Source: an uncultured Chloroflexales bacterium
GTDB taxonomy: Bacteria; Chloroflexota; Chloroflexia; Chloroflexales; Chloroflexaceae
Reading direction: 5' to 3'
DNA length: 64,000 nucleotides
Assembly: GCA_937902315.1 (NCBI GenBank)
Contig: CALGUG010000059.1
Span: 1 to 64,000, forward strand
Part shown: positions 1-8,779 of the stretch, piece after piece
How the letters are laid out: every line of letters starts with the position of its first letter
How positions within the stretch are numbered: position 1 is the stretch's first letter
Made by a program: the position numbers and the translations under genes
Notes under the pieces: model-generated
Database searches by the model: none
What the model saw: the letters and a program-made list of their open reading frames with translations, nothing else
Told to the model about the DNA's origin: nothing

Positions 1-54
1 GCTGCCCTCCCGCCTCCGGGGACCATTCCCCTAAAAAGTTCGGGATGACTCATG

Positions 55-178
55 TACAACATCACCATTCACCCCCTCGCCCGCAGTGCGGGAGAGGGGG
101 CCGGGGGGTGAGGGCAGATAACGCTGACCGTATGTCGATTTGTGGCTAATGTACAGCTCCCGCATTGCGGGAGAAGGG
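55..178 (+). repeat. Left copy of 124-bp perfect inverted repeat
   Basis: This stretch is the exact reverse complement of 63216-63339. It is GC-rich and contains two short palindromes (CCCGCAGTGCGGG and CTCCCGCATTGCGGGAG). The 5' boundary is sharp at base 55; the 54 bases before it show nothing recognisable. Confidence 0.95.
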
Positions 179-185
179 AGCGCTG

Positions 186-302
186 CGAAACCCGCTTAAA
201 GACTTGCTCGCTCGCAATGGGGGTAAAGCTGAGAGGGGTTTCGCACTAACGCGCGAAACCCCTCTCAACAAAAAAGTCAAGTTCCCTTCTGGCCAAAAGA
301 AT
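186..302 (+). repeat. Family A repeat, long form, truncated
   Basis: It carries the family A body (CTTAAAGAC near its left end, GTCAAGTTCCCTTCTGGCC near its right end) but has lost its terminal inverted repeats. The internal hairpin is intact: TGAGAGGGGTTTCGC at 230-244 pairs perfectly with 253-267, with a stem sequence not shared by the other copies. Confidence 0.75.
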
Positions 303-334
303 GTACGCAATTTATTGCATACAGCACCGCGTTC

Positions 335-455
335 ACACCAAATCTATTTAAAGACTTGTATTCTCTTGACACAGCACAACGAAAAGTCGCAACAAAGATA
401 GTCAAGTTCCGCTCTGCCGCAGGCCAAAAAGAAAGTGATCTATCGGATTTGCTAT
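335..455 (+). repeat. Family A repeat, short form
   Basis: Degenerate left end (ACACCAAATC) and right end (GGATTTGCTAT). The right end abuts the membrane-protein gene on the minus strand: that gene's TGA stop is read from 455-457, so the element boundary coincides with its stop codon. Confidence 0.75.
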
Positions 456-1132
456 CACTCGGCTTGGCGCGCCGCCTGCAAACGCGAGCGCAGCTGAATC
501 GTTGCTTCCTTCAACAGATCTTGCTCGTTGGTATCGAATTGTGTGCCTGTTACCGCACGCCATAGCCAGTCGCGCAAGCGCGAGAGCGGTCGCTGGATCA
601 TATATGTCACAAGCTGCATCATCAGCCATCCGATGATTCCGCACACCAAGGCTTGCCACAGGCTAAACGCAAAACTGCTCTCGACCAGACCGATCGTGAT
701 CAGCAGACACCAGCCCCGTAAAAACCACTCGATGCTGCTGCCGAAGTAGATCATCGCGATCAAAAAGCCGAACACCAACGGCGCGCAGCCCAGACCGACG
801 ATCCGCAGCGCTACATCGAGCGGCTGGTTCGCCCCAAACAACAATACCGCGCTCAGCCAAGCGCTGCTCGCCCACAAACCCAAACCGACCGTAAAGACCA
901 AGCCATACAGCAACAAACTATAGATAAAACGCAGCGGCGAGACGCGGTTAACGAACAAGACCACGCTCTGGCCTGCCATCAACGAGGCTCCGGCTAAAAT
1001 GCAGATCGTCATAATCAACAGATCGCGCTCGGGTTCAGAGGCGATCTCTAACAGCAGATCGGGCTCAAGCCTCAGCGCCGCGCCCAGCACATATGACAGG
1101 TCTTGAATGAAACCGAACAAGCTAGTTAGCAT
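455..1132 (-). CDS. Hypothetical multi-pass membrane protein
   Basis: A 225-residue protein with about five hydrophobic segments (roughly residues 37-58, 67-95, 103-130, 136-155 and 157-177) and a charged, helical C-terminal tail rich in Arg, Gln and Leu. I do not recognise a named family; the arrangement resembles small Yip1-like integral membrane proteins, but this is only a resemblance. It is the last gene of a three-gene minus-strand operon and its start overlaps the end of the preceding hydrolase-like gene by 11 bp, so translation is probably coupled. A family A repeat begins exactly at its stop codon, which suggests the original C-terminus may have been altered by that insertion. Confidence 0.75.
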   Translation of the reverse strand: MLTSLFGFIQDLSYVLGAALRLEPDLLLEIASEPERDLLIMTICILAGASLMAGQSVVLFVNRVSPLRFIYSLLLYGLVFTVGLGLWASSAWLSAVLLFGANQPLDVALRIVGLGCAPLVFGFLIAMIYFGSSIEWFLRGWCLLITIGLVESSFAFSLWQALVCGIIGWLMMQLVTYMIQRPLSRLRDWLWRAVTGTQFDTNEQDLLKEATIQLRSRLQAARQAE

Positions 1133-2096
1133 AGACTTTCGCTTTAATCTCTTCTACGATCCCACTGATGGTCGTCACAGTATGCTCGACATGCGAACGG
1201 CCATCGCTTAAAAAGCTCGAGCGACTGAAGTAATCGCCTTTGCTCATATGGTTCATCGGCCCCATTGCGATTCGTGTACGCTTGCCAGCCGCCATAGCAC
1301 GGTTCCAGGCCGAATTAGGAAAGATCGGCCAGCAGCCCGGATACAAAATCTGCCCCAAATAGTGGGTATGATCTTTGCTCCCCTCCAGATGGTAGACATG
1401 CTCGATCTCAAGAATGCTTGGATCGCTCGTTAGCACCCCTCCGATCGAGATCACCCAAATCGGCACATTCAGCAGACGGTGCAACACTGCACCGCTCCCC
1501 ACCGCGATCTGGCCGCTGCCACTCAAGCCCATCACAATGATCGGTGCAGAAGAGCCGATCTCGTAGCCAGCATCGAGCAGCCGCAATAAAATAGCTCGTG
1601 CAACCCCAAAATTATAGACCGGCCCGTAACGCCGATCTGCCGACACCGCCACCTGAAAGGTATTACGAATCGCCACCAAGCGAAACACGTCGCGCGTCCA
1701 ACGGCGGCGCATCGCCTTCTCGGCCCACGCCCAAAAGCGGCTCGAAAGTCGTGCCCCCGTCAGTGGGTTATTCACTGACGAATAAGGAAAAATGCCCCAG
1801 ATCACCTCTGTATCGGCCAGATTTTTCTGAAGCATTTCGATAAAGTTCTGTTCTTTTGGAATAGGGCGCTCAGCGTTTGTGATTCCTACACCGCTGAGAT
1901 AGATAAGATACGCTTTCTTTGGCTTGCCATTCTGTTTCGCGAGCGGAATTGGCGGAAGGCTCAGCGGATCAGGCCAGCGTTTACTCCAACCCGCCCACCA
2001 ACCCAGTGCTTCAAATGGTGCAACCAAGGCAGCGATCATAAAAATCAATAAAGCGATCGTTACCACTTGCATAATTCCATCGAGCACAACAGTCAT
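1122..2096 (-). CDS. Membrane-anchored alpha/beta-hydrolase-like protein
   Basis: A 324-residue protein starting with a hydrophobic anchor (residues about 8-34), followed by a soluble domain. The segment MGLSGSGQIAVG fits a nucleophile elbow (G-x-S-x-G) of alpha/beta hydrolases, and a later conserved-looking GPMNHMSKGDYF segment could hold the catalytic His. The start at 2096 is chosen because AGGAGAG lies 8 bases upstream; a longer reading frame to 2135 would overlap the upstream gene. It lies 11 bp after the polysaccharide deacetylase and overlaps the next membrane protein, so the three probably act together at the envelope. The substrate is unknown; the hydrolase assignment is an inference from one motif. 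Confidence 0.7.
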   Translation of the reverse strand: MTVVLDGIMQVVTIALLIFMIAALVAPFEALGWWAGWSKRWPDPLSLPPIPLAKQNGKPKKAYLIYLSGVGITNAERPIPKEQNFIEMLQKNLADTEVIWGIFPYSSVNNPLTGARLSSRFWAWAEKAMRRRWTRDVFRLVAIRNTFQVAVSADRRYGPVYNFGVARAILLRLLDAGYEIGSSAPIIVMGLSGSGQIAVGSGAVLHRLLNVPIWVISIGGVLTSDPSILEIEHVYHLEGSKDHTHYLGQILYPGCWPIFPNSAWNRAMAAGKRTRIAMGPMNHMSKGDYFSRSSFLSDGRSHVEHTVTTISGIVEEIKAKVYAN

Positions 2097-2107
2097 TCGG
2101 CACTCTC

Positions 2108-2872
2108 CTAGGTGGCAGATTTCGCGCTCTGCCACATCTCATCGATACTGATAAAACTGTAGCCTGACTCCTGCAGTCGTTTAACCAGTACTTCGCACAA
2201 GTCTGCCACCGAGGCGCCGCCCAAGCCTTCGTGCAGAACCAACACGCTGCCGGGCTGTATTAGGCTTTCGACTTGAGCTATACTGCGATCGGGAGTTTGA
2301 AGCCAATGAAATGGTACCACACTCCACATGATTGGTCGGTAACCCCACTCCACTAACGAACGCAGAATCGCTGGCGTATACAGTCCATATGGCGGTCGCA
2401 CAGCGCAGATCTGTTCGCGCGGCAAACCGCTGATCTGGTACAGCAAACGTTGGGTATGTGCCAACTGTGCCCGCAAAGCCTCCGGCGCTTCCAGCGGAAA
2501 GGCGCGGTGGCGGTAACCATGAATGCCGATCTGATGACCGAAGGCGGCCGCTTGGCGCACAATCTCGGGGTTGCGTTCGACCCGTTCGCCAACATAAAAG
2601 AAGGTCGCCGAGATTCCCAAACGCTTCAAACGTTCGAGCACTTGTAACGAGTCCGTTTCGTCCGGGCCATCGTCAAAGGTGAGCGCGATCTGTTTACCCT
2701 CCTTTGAACCGATCCAGAGTGCGTCTGGAAACCAACCATGCAAAATCCGCTGCGACCAAGTGCTGGCATAGCCTCGGCTCGCTGTCAGCGGGTCGTGAAC
2801 CTGTTGCGCCAGCAATCTGCGAATCGTGCTCATATACCGCAAAGCGGGTGTGAGAGGGTATTTAGCGTGCAT
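2108..2872 (-). CDS. Polysaccharide deacetylase (NodB/CE4 family)
   Basis: Carbohydrate esterase family 4 enzymes remove N- or O-acetyl groups from glycans such as peptidoglycan, chitin or exopolysaccharide, using a metal bound by Asp-His-His. All the expected motifs are present in this 254-residue protein: motif 1 TFDDGP (catalytic Asp and metal Asp), motif 2 HGYRH (the two metal His), motif 3 RPPYG, and a C-terminal VLHEG with the catalytic-pair His. There is a 60-residue N-terminal extension without a clear signal peptide. The start has a strong AGGAGG 5 bases upstream. It is the first gene of the operon with the hydrolase-like and membrane proteins, pointing to cell-surface glycan modification. 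Confidence 0.9.
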   Translation of the reverse strand: MHAKYPLTPALRYMSTIRRLLAQQVHDPLTASRGYASTWSQRILHGWFPDALWIGSKEGKQIALTFDDGPDETDSLQVLERLKRLGISATFFYVGERVERNPEIVRQAAAFGHQIGIHGYRHRAFPLEAPEALRAQLAHTQRLLYQISGLPREQICAVRPPYGLYTPAILRSLVEWGYRPIMWSVVPFHWLQTPDRSIAQVESLIQPGSVLVLHEGLGGASVADLCEVLVKRLQESGYSFISIDEMWQSAKSAT

Positions 2873-2987
2873 ATCGCCTCCTAACTATATCAAAGTATCT
2901 GTTATGGCATACGAAATCCGTTTGGGAACAGAGAGCGCTCGGAGCGACGCAAACGGATACAGACGTCGTGCGGCGGGCGGGCTGTTG

Positions 2988-3006
2988 GTAGCCGTAGGCG
3001 GACGCG
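2988..3006 (+). repeat. Family B core repeat
   Basis: Exact 19-bp core GTAGCCGTAGGCGGACGCG within a longer degenerate family B element (about 2905-3060). It lies upstream of the deacetylase operon and just before a family A copy. No gene is seen between 2873 and 3512. Confidence 0.85.
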
Positions 3007-3099
3007 GTTTGAGACTGTTTTGGGCTAGGGACCTTGCCGCTAGATCTATCACTTACTCAAACGGGCGAGCTATAGCTTTATTGTTGTGCCAGTTACCTC

Positions 3100-3223
3100 A
3101 TACCAAATTCGTTTAAAGACTTTGTACTCTAGGAATGTAGAAAACAAAAACCGAGGGAAACAAAAATGGTCAAGTTCCGCTCTGCCGAAGGCCAAAAAGT
3201 AAGTGATCTACCGAATTTGGTAT
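3100..3223 (+). repeat. Family A repeat, short form, intact ends
   Basis: 124 bp bounded by ATACCAAATTCG and CGAATTTGGTAT, with no internal hairpin. Body shows TTTAAAGAC, GTCAAGTTCCGCTCTGCC and AAGGCCAAAAAG. A TA dinucleotide lies at both edges, as expected for an IS630/Tc1-type target. Confidence 0.9.
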
Positions 3224-3512
3224 CACACAGTTTGAGAGCGAGCTTGTGCTGCCCTTTTGTATGCTAAGGCAGCAAAAAACGTGCACATAAAAAACCTTGA
3301 TGTTAGCAGCAAGCGCGATCCAAAGCTTGCCAACACCAAGGTATATTTCAAGCATACCCAGCTCTGCTGCCGAGAGCGCAGCCTGTGTATGTTATCGCTT
3401 ATCTTTAAGATGGTTAGGGAAGAGAAGGAGGAGGGTTCAGCGTCCATGCACAACCAAATTACCAGCTTTGAACGCCAACCCAGGTAAGAATGCAACCATT
3501 CATTTGGCGTAT

Positions 3513-3719
3513 TTAGTTGTCTTGCGAGCGCGGTCGATCGATGATCACTTCGAGCGTGTGCTGTTGCGGCGTCTCAAAGAATGAGGCAACCACCTGATCT
3601 AAAAGTTCAGGTTGGCGGTCCAGTGTCTCTAGTGAGGTGTCGAGGGTAAGGCGCTCGCTCGTATGGATGATATGAGTATGAGTGATCGTAGCTTTGCTGG
3701 GACAACTCAGTGCTCTCAC
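3513..3719 (-). CDS. Small hypothetical protein (68 aa)
   Basis: The best start is GTG at 3719, because AAGGAG lies 7 bases upstream inside the longer open frame. The product has no membrane segment; the C-terminal half (DRQPELLDQVVASFFETPQQ, then a strand-like LEVIIDRP) reads like a folded alpha/beta domain. It stands alone between repeats, with no operon partner. I do not recognise the family. The good ribosome binding site is the main reason to call it real. Confidence 0.5.
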   Translation of the reverse strand: MRALSCPSKATITHTHIIHTSERLTLDTSLETLDRQPELLDQVVASFFETPQQHTLEVIIDRPRSQDN

Positions 3720-4062
3720 GCTTCTGCTCCTTACTAAAATCATAACCATACTATTTCATCACAAGTATAAAGACGTCATTTTTCGCCAATTTGTTGCATA
3801 CTCGCTGAGATTTCGCCAAACTCAATAGTTCAATTTAGCTATTCTCTTATATATGCAAACGCCCTACCTTCTCAGCAGGCCAGAAGCACTATCACAAGTA
3901 GATCGCTCGGCTGGGGCGATCTTCCAACAACCTAAAAATGATTTTGAAAAAGCTCGAAAATACCCGTAACTAAGCCTGCTTTTTTTATGTATATACTTCC
4001 GACAATCGCAATTGGAGCGTATTGTCGAAGCATATTTTGCTTTGTCACAGGAGGATTAGATC
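3720..4062. other. AT-rich intergene upstream of HhH gene
   Basis: No gene is seen. The last 60 bases hold an imperfect dyad, CGACAATCGC at 4000-4009 facing GCGTATTGTCG at 4017-4027, about 40 bases upstream of the 71-aa gene. This could be an operator or a leader hairpin. A T7 run at 3980-3987 precedes it. Confidence 0.4.
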
Positions 4063-4278
4063 ATGGCTGATATCTCTGCCCAGTTGGACAAGGCCTATGA
4101 ACAGAAAGAGTTCGTTGAATTGGCTGATGCTCCCGTTGATGCCATTGCTGGTGTGAGTGCAGCGGATGCTGAAGCGCTTCAAAAAGCGCTGAACATCAAA
4201 ACCATTCGTGATCTTGCCGAAAATAAATATGTTCGCATCGCTCAGGCGATTGTCGCGTTAGCTGATACTTCGAAATAG
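4063..4278 (+). CDS. Small helix-hairpin-helix protein (71 aa)
   Basis: The segment GVSAADAEALQKALNIKTIRD matches the helix-hairpin-helix fold (a first helix, a GVS-type turn, and a 'nIkTi.dLa' second helix), the module that contacts DNA backbone or mediates protein contact in many repair proteins. The whole protein is little more than this one fold plus a C-terminal helix. It has a near-perfect ribosome binding site (AGGAGGATTAGATC then ATG) and is followed by a strong hairpin, so it is a well-expressed single-gene unit. Similar lone HhH proteins are known but their function is not. DNA binding is an inference from the fold. Confidence 0.75.
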   Translation: MADISAQLDKAYEQKEFVELADAPVDAIAGVSAADAEALQKALNIKTIRDLAENKYVRIAQAIVALADTSK

Positions 4279-4333
4279 CCGAAAACACTGCTCCCGCGTT
4301 TGGTGTTTTTCACATATCTTTTCTGATTTATTG

Positions 4334-4368
4334 ATACAAGGAGGGGAACTCAGTTCTCCTCCTTGTAT
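4334..4368 (+). terminator. Hairpin terminator after HhH gene
   Basis: 16-bp stem (ATACAAGGAGG at the base, one G-T pair) with a 3-base loop. It lacks a long U tract but sits 55 bp after the stop codon. Confidence 0.65.
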
Positions 4369-4387
4369 TCGTTGTGTGTAGCTAACA

Positions 4388-4443
4388 TAGTCAGTTCCAC
4401 TCTGCCGAAGGCCAAAGAGAAAGTAAACAAGCGGATTTGGTAT
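4388..4443 (+). repeat. Family A repeat, right half only
   Basis: Contains only GTTCCACTCTGCCGAAGGCC through GCGGATTTGGTAT. The left half is missing, so this is a truncated copy. Confidence 0.8.
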
Positions 4444-4577
4444 CACTCCCTTCCAGAGCCTCCAAACCAGAGCCACTTTTTAATGCCAAGTTTCCAGAAC
4501 TCTTTCTCGCCGGAGGAACAATGGTATACTGTCTCACATCGTTTTTCAGCTGTAAACTCTAGTTGTATTGGAAGCTT

Positions 4578-5747
4578 ATGACACCCCATCCTCTCCCTGA
4601 GGCTGCCGCCATTGTGCCGCGCAAAGAGCGTATCGCAATCTCTTCCATCTTCCTTATCAATGGCATTATGGTCGCCAACTGGCTGATCCGCATCCCCGAT
4701 GTCAAACAAGCGCTCCAACTGAGCGATGGCACTTTAGCCTTGGCCTTGCTCGCTTCCGCGCTTGGCGCACTGGTCGGACAACCCATTATGGGCGTTGCCA
4801 TCAGTCGTTTTGGCAGTCAGATCACAACCACCGTCGCCGCCCTAGTCTTTTCGCTCACTATGTTCCTGCCCGGTCTGGCGCCCAATCTCTGGCTGATCAG
4901 TTTGGCGCTTTTTATCTTCGGGGCTTGGAACGGCTCGCTTGATGTCGCCATGAACGCTCAAGCGACCAAGGTAGAAGGCCTGTATGGCAAAACCATTATC
5001 AACTCCTTCCACGGTTTATGGAGTTTGGGCGGCCTGATCGGCGCGTTTATGGGCGGATACGCTGCTCAAACCCTCTCGCTTCAGACTCACCTCTCGATGA
5101 TGGGCGTATTTGGTCTGATCGCCATGACCATCGCCACTCGTTTTCTGTTGGTCGACAAAGGCAACAACGAAGGTGAAGGCTTCAAGCTCTCGCTGCCGCC
5201 GCCCGTCCTTATTCCGCTCGGTATCATCGCCTTCTGTAACCTGGTTGCCGAAGGTGCGGTCGGCGACTGGAGCGCGATCTACCTGCGCGAACACCTTGGT
5301 AGTTCGCCCGCTATGGGTGCGGCAGCCTTCGGTGCCTTTTCGCTCTGTATGGCGTTTGGCCGCCTGACCGGCGACTGGGTCACTCGCTACGTGGGCACCT
5401 TTAAACTGATGGCGGGCGGCGGCGTTCTGACAACCATCGGCGCGCTGATGGTGGTAGGAACCACTGTACCGCTGATCGTGATCATCGGCTTTGCGATTAT
5501 GGGTATTGCCCTGGCCTGTATCTTTCCGCTCGTGCTTAGCACGGCGTCGCGCACGCCCGGCATCGCACCGAGCATCGGCATCGCGGCTATGGCCAGCGTC
5601 GGCTACTCGGGCTTCTTGGCAGGCCCGCCCATCTTCGGCATGATTTCAAACTTCAGCTCGTTGCGCATCGCTCTTACGCTCTTGGTTGTCTTCGGACTGC
5701 TGATGATCCTCTGTTCCTTTATCGCTCGCAAGCAGGGCACGATCTGA
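4578..5747 (+). CDS. MFS transporter (YbjJ/fucose-permease-like)
   Basis: A 389-residue inner-membrane protein with about 12 hydrophobic helices and the major facilitator layout. The signature GLWSLGGLIGAFMGG in the fourth or fifth helix and the N-terminal NGIMVANWLIRIP are typical of the YbjJ-like and sugar-permease branch of MFS. Members export or import small hydrophilic solutes; the substrate cannot be read from sequence. The start at 4578 (MTPHPLPE) is preferred to an upstream in-frame ATG because it leaves a short cytoplasmic N-terminus; no strong Shine-Dalgarno is visible for either. It faces the secreted protein gene on the opposite strand and is monocistronic. Confidence 0.85.
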   Translation: MTPHPLPEAAAIVPRKERIAISSIFLINGIMVANWLIRIPDVKQALQLSDGTLALALLASALGALVGQPIMGVAISRFGSQITTTVAALVFSLTMFLPGLAPNLWLISLALFIFGAWNGSLDVAMNAQATKVEGLYGKTIINSFHGLWSLGGLIGAFMGGYAAQTLSLQTHLSMMGVFGLIAMTIATRFLLVDKGNNEGEGFKLSLPPPVLIPLGIIAFCNLVAEGAVGDWSAIYLREHLGSSPAMGAAAFGAFSLCMAFGRLTGDWVTRYVGTFKLMAGGGVLTTIGALMVVGTTVPLIVIIGFAIMGIALACIFPLVLSTASRTPGIAPSIGIAAMASVGYSGFLAGPPIFGMISNFSSLRIALTLLVVFGLLMILCSFIARKQGTI

Positions 5748-5794
5748 TCAGCGCTTTAGCGGCGAGGTCTTTTTCCTTCCATGCGGTCTCTTAG

Positions 5795-5813
5795 CGCGTC
5801 CGCCTACGGCTAT
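5795..5813 (-). repeat. Family B core repeat, with GC-rich tail
   Basis: Core in reverse orientation 48 bp after the MFS stop. It is followed at about 5829-5873 by CCTCATCCCCGACCCTTCTC and a GCGGGAGAAGGG palindrome, the same block that joins the 124-bp repeat at 63205-63220. Confidence 0.85.
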
Positions 5814-5913
5814 CAACAGGGCTAGCCTGCCCTCATCCCCGACCCTTCTCCCGCATTGCGGGAGAAGGGAGCACAAGCGCCTGAGACCAAAACAGCCTCT
5901 GAGAGCTTGAACA

Positions 5914-6043
5914 ATACCAAATTCGCTTAAAGATGTGCAGGCTCGCAACAAGGAAACAAAAACGCGAGAAAGCATTGTGTGCTATTTCGCGCTGTCACGC
6001 GAAATAGCACACAACAAACAACCTCTTCAACCGGGTTTGCTAT
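5914..6043 (+). repeat. Family A repeat, long form, shortened right side
   Basis: Intact left end ATACCAAATTCG; right end degenerate. The internal hairpin is perfect: TTGTGTGCTATTTCGC at 5975-5990 with its complement at 5999-6014 (16 bp). The 'CTCTGCCGAAGG' portion is missing. Confidence 0.8.
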
Positions 6044-6070
6044 CAATACGCTCAAGTCTTGAGCGCCGTG

Positions 6071-8275
6071 TTACTTGGTGCGCATCACAAATTCCCACTC
6101 ATAACGCTCATCGCAGGTCTCCCACTCATCGCAGACCGCTTCTGGGCTGTACGCTCCCTTGATCCGGCGTCCATCGGCATCAACCGTGAACAATATGTCC
6201 TCCCCGAGATCCCAAACGTTCACAAACATATTCTCTTCGTTCGAGTCTTCGCAGGGCGGCGTTATGATATCCATATAAGTGTAGAGGTGTCCCGCGATGG
6301 CGCGCTGCGAGCTAGGCAGGTGCGGGTAGATAACCGGTGTCAGATGCAGTGCACCTGCACTTTCGGTCACCGCTTGGCTGCCGGTCGCTGCTCCGCCACA
6401 ATCTAGCACTGGCCCATCTGTGCCTTCAACATAGCGCTCATAGCTCTCTTTAAACTGAATCGTACCCGAAGCCGGTTGGAAGCTATAGGGCAGCCATACC
6501 ACTTGGTTGGGATCGATCGGGCCCTCAGGGATAGCTTGCCAAACGATATTGGCCGTGATCTCGATATGGCTGAAGCCCGGGAACTCTTTGTAGGCAGAGT
6601 TGCGAGTATGTTTGATCGTGCCCTCCCAGCGATAACAACCCACGTTCGAAGCAGTCAGCATGGGCGCCTCGCCGAGCGGTTTGAACTCCTTAGTACGATC
6701 TTCCCACTGGCTGTTGCTAACCACCAACACAAGCTCTTCGATCTTGTCTGCTGCACCGTCGAGGCAGAAGAACGAGAGCGGGCGCTCCGACCAATCTTGA
6801 GCTGGTTGCCAACTGCCGCCCGCCTTCACCAACGCTTGAACCTTGATATCCTTGGCTTCGTTGTTCGTCAACTCGTCGAAGCTATAGCCCCCGTTGACAT
6901 CCTTGTTGAGTTTATAGTTCCAGCCGTTATAGAAGCTGACGCTGCTCATTCCACCAGCGAAACGATAGCGGTAATATTTGCTGCTTAGAGGGGCCAGGTT
7001 CACCTCTTTGATCAGCTCAACCGCTTTTCCATCAACCAGCCCAATCGTTTGATCGGCAGTTGCTTTAGCGCTTGAGGTTAAATTATCCTGTTGGTAATAA
7101 GCATCGACGGGCAGCTGGTTCCAGTTGTTGAGCGCGAAGGCTGGCCAATGCTTCTGCCAGCCATCGGGAATGACCCCGTTGATCGCTGCTAAACTGTTGA
7201 ACTGCTCGTTTCTCTCCCAAATTTGACGCACCAGATCGGGGTTGCCCAGTTGGCGGGCCAGATAGAACGGCCAAAGATAACGTCCCGCCAAGGCTTTGCT
7301 GTTCTCTTGACTGTTGAGCGAAACTTCGGTCTTATCGAGATAACGGCTCGCCACCTTATGCTCATACTGGTTCTTAGCGAAGATATGGTCGTTGGCCCAA
7401 ACAGCCGTAGCTGTACTGATCCAATCGTATTCCGAGCAGCTTTCGGCTAGATCGTAACTATACAAAAAGGCGAAAGCTAGTTGTGTGGCGACATTGGCCT
7501 CATCGAGATCGCTGTGGTTAAGCAGCACATACGAGGGAGTATCCTCACACTTCTCGTAGCTAACGGTGCGGGTCAGCTTTGCCACCAGATAGATATCATA
7601 GCGACCGTCTCCACCGTTGTTCTTCTTCAACACATCGCTCGGCGGTTCCAGTTGGAATAGTTCTTTCAGCTTCGGCCAAGCTTTATCGTTCGCTAGATCG
7701 AAAATAATTTGGGCGTTGCTTTTATCGGTCGCCCCGTAGCGCTCTTGATACCAGACCTTCACCGGCTTATTGGCATCGCTGATCGAACGCCACACAATCG
7801 GCTCATCGCCCTGCACCTGCACGGCGCTCGCTGGCCCCATCTGGCTTTGGGCATGCCAGCTCTCACTAGCCGTGGGCGGCTCGAAGAAGGCTTGCAGCTC
7901 TTGTTGCGTCTCTGCTTTGAGCTTGCTCCACTCTTGTTTCACCCAGCGCAAGGCGAGGTTAGCGCTCAGATCGTCGCTGTCATTGCCCTTGAAATCTGCG
8001 GGCACGCGACTATCGCCGAAGGCTGCGTAGGTGCTGAAGCGGGCGGCGCTATCTAGATCGATCGTTTTGTTTGCCAAGGCTGCGCGAATCTTGTCGTAGC
8101 TGCTTGGCGCGGCTTCGGTTGGAGATTGACCGTGTGATTCGTTAACAACCAAGGGGAGGAAAATCGAGAAATTGGATGTATTTTGGGCGGCTACAGGTTG
8201 TGGTTGGGTTGGAACAATAATGAAATTGCACACTACGACCAGCAGACTACAAATGAGTAGGGAGCGATATCGCAT
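6071..8275 (-). CDS. Large secreted protein, degenerate metalloprotease-like
   Basis: A 734-residue exported protein: signal peptide at residues 1-30 (hydrophobic core LLICSLLVVVCNFIIV, cleavage after AQA-like VAAQ), followed by FSIFLPLVV, a segment often found just after the signal peptide in Chloroflexota exported proteins. The middle part (YDIYLV ... ATQLAFAFLYSYDL ... DWISTATAVWANDHIF) has the order of elements seen in secreted metallopeptidase-like domains, where one expects HExxH and a downstream WxxE. Here both zinc-binding elements are replaced by non-ligand residues, so peptidase activity is unlikely. The C-terminal 250 residues are beta-rich with paired Cys and probably bind something. 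It is monocistronic, upstream of a long regulatory-looking intergene. The relation to metallopeptidases is my inference. Confidence 0.7.
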   Translation of the reverse strand: MRYRSLLICSLLVVVCNFIIVPTQPQPVAAQNTSNFSIFLPLVVNESHGQSPTEAAPSSYDKIRAALANKTIDLDSAARFSTYAAFGDSRVPADFKGNDSDDLSANLALRWVKQEWSKLKAETQQELQAFFEPPTASESWHAQSQMGPASAVQVQGDEPIVWRSISDANKPVKVWYQERYGATDKSNAQIIFDLANDKAWPKLKELFQLEPPSDVLKKNNGGDGRYDIYLVAKLTRTVSYEKCEDTPSYVLLNHSDLDEANVATQLAFAFLYSYDLAESCSEYDWISTATAVWANDHIFAKNQYEHKVASRYLDKTEVSLNSQENSKALAGRYLWPFYLARQLGNPDLVRQIWERNEQFNSLAAINGVIPDGWQKHWPAFALNNWNQLPVDAYYQQDNLTSSAKATADQTIGLVDGKAVELIKEVNLAPLSSKYYRYRFAGGMSSVSFYNGWNYKLNKDVNGGYSFDELTNNEAKDIKVQALVKAGGSWQPAQDWSERPLSFFCLDGAADKIEELVLVVSNSQWEDRTKEFKPLGEAPMLTASNVGCYRWEGTIKHTRNSAYKEFPGFSHIEITANIVWQAIPEGPIDPNQVVWLPYSFQPASGTIQFKESYERYVEGTDGPVLDCGGAATGSQAVTESAGALHLTPVIYPHLPSSQRAIAGHLYTYMDIITPPCEDSNEENMFVNVWDLGEDILFTVDADGRRIKGAYSPEAVCDEWETCDERYEWEFVMRTK

Positions 8276-8440
8276 AGCTGTTTAGACCTCAGTTTCCTCA
8301 TACTTCAACAGATGCTACAGATTCTTCTCAAGAAACAGTTCCAGTGACACAGACGCTCCCCTATCGTAAGCTATCGTCGCTAAATTTCTCTAGATCTTAG
8401 TACCTAAAATTTGTCCTGTCTCAAATAGGACAATAGCCTC

Positions 8441-8470
8441 ATGACAAGCTCTAAGGCGCTCGTGTATAGT
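8441..8470 (+). promoter_or_regulatory. Putative sigma-70-type promoter in intergene
   Basis: -35 ATGACA at 8441-8446 and -10 TATAGT at 8465-8470 with an 18-bp spacer. It points into a region with no plus-strand gene for 800 bp, so it may drive a noncoding RNA. Just upstream, TTGTCCT/AGGACAA (8411-8433) forms a small dyad. Confidence 0.4.
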
Positions 8471-8682
8471 TAGCCCCATACTAATCGCGTTTATGCGATG
8501 AGATGCAGTGTTGTTTTGCTGGGCCAACACCGCGTCTTTTATTGTCGGGAACTATACCGTATGTGGTATGGCCCGATCCGTTGGCAGCGCTCTGTTTTTG
8601 AATGACCTATAGCTGGGAGTAGGTCGCATTGTGGGAGCCTGCTAACGTTCTTATCAAACACAACTTCCCCTCATTCTGCGGA

Positions 8683-8719
8683 CGTGTCGAGTCGTTGCTG
8701 GGAACGATTGCTCGGCATG
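8683..8719 (+). repeat. Hairpin repeat 1
   Basis: CGTGTCGAGT at 8683-8692 pairs with 8710-8719 over 10 positions, three of them G-U. The loop region holds GCTGGGAACGA, identical to repeat 2. Confidence 0.75.
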
Positions 8720-8742
8720 TATCTCCTCTACCTCTCCTCAAC

Positions 8743-8779
8743 CGTGCCGAGTCGTCGCTGGGAACGAATACTCGGCACG
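8743..8779 (+). repeat. Hairpin repeat 2 (terminator-like)
   Basis: CGTGCCGAGT at 8743-8752 pairs perfectly with ACTCGGCACG at 8770-8779. Six T residues follow at about 8788. It begins exactly 60 bases after repeat 1. Confidence 0.75.

Noticed and set aside
2826..3116. 96-aa plus-strand open frame
   Set aside because: Covers repeat DNA and overlaps the start of the deacetylase gene on the other strand.
8683..8779. Two-repeat CRISPR
   Set aside because: Only two 37-nt repeats with a 23-nt gap, no cas genes, and stem differences that preserve RNA pairing; better explained as paired hairpins.
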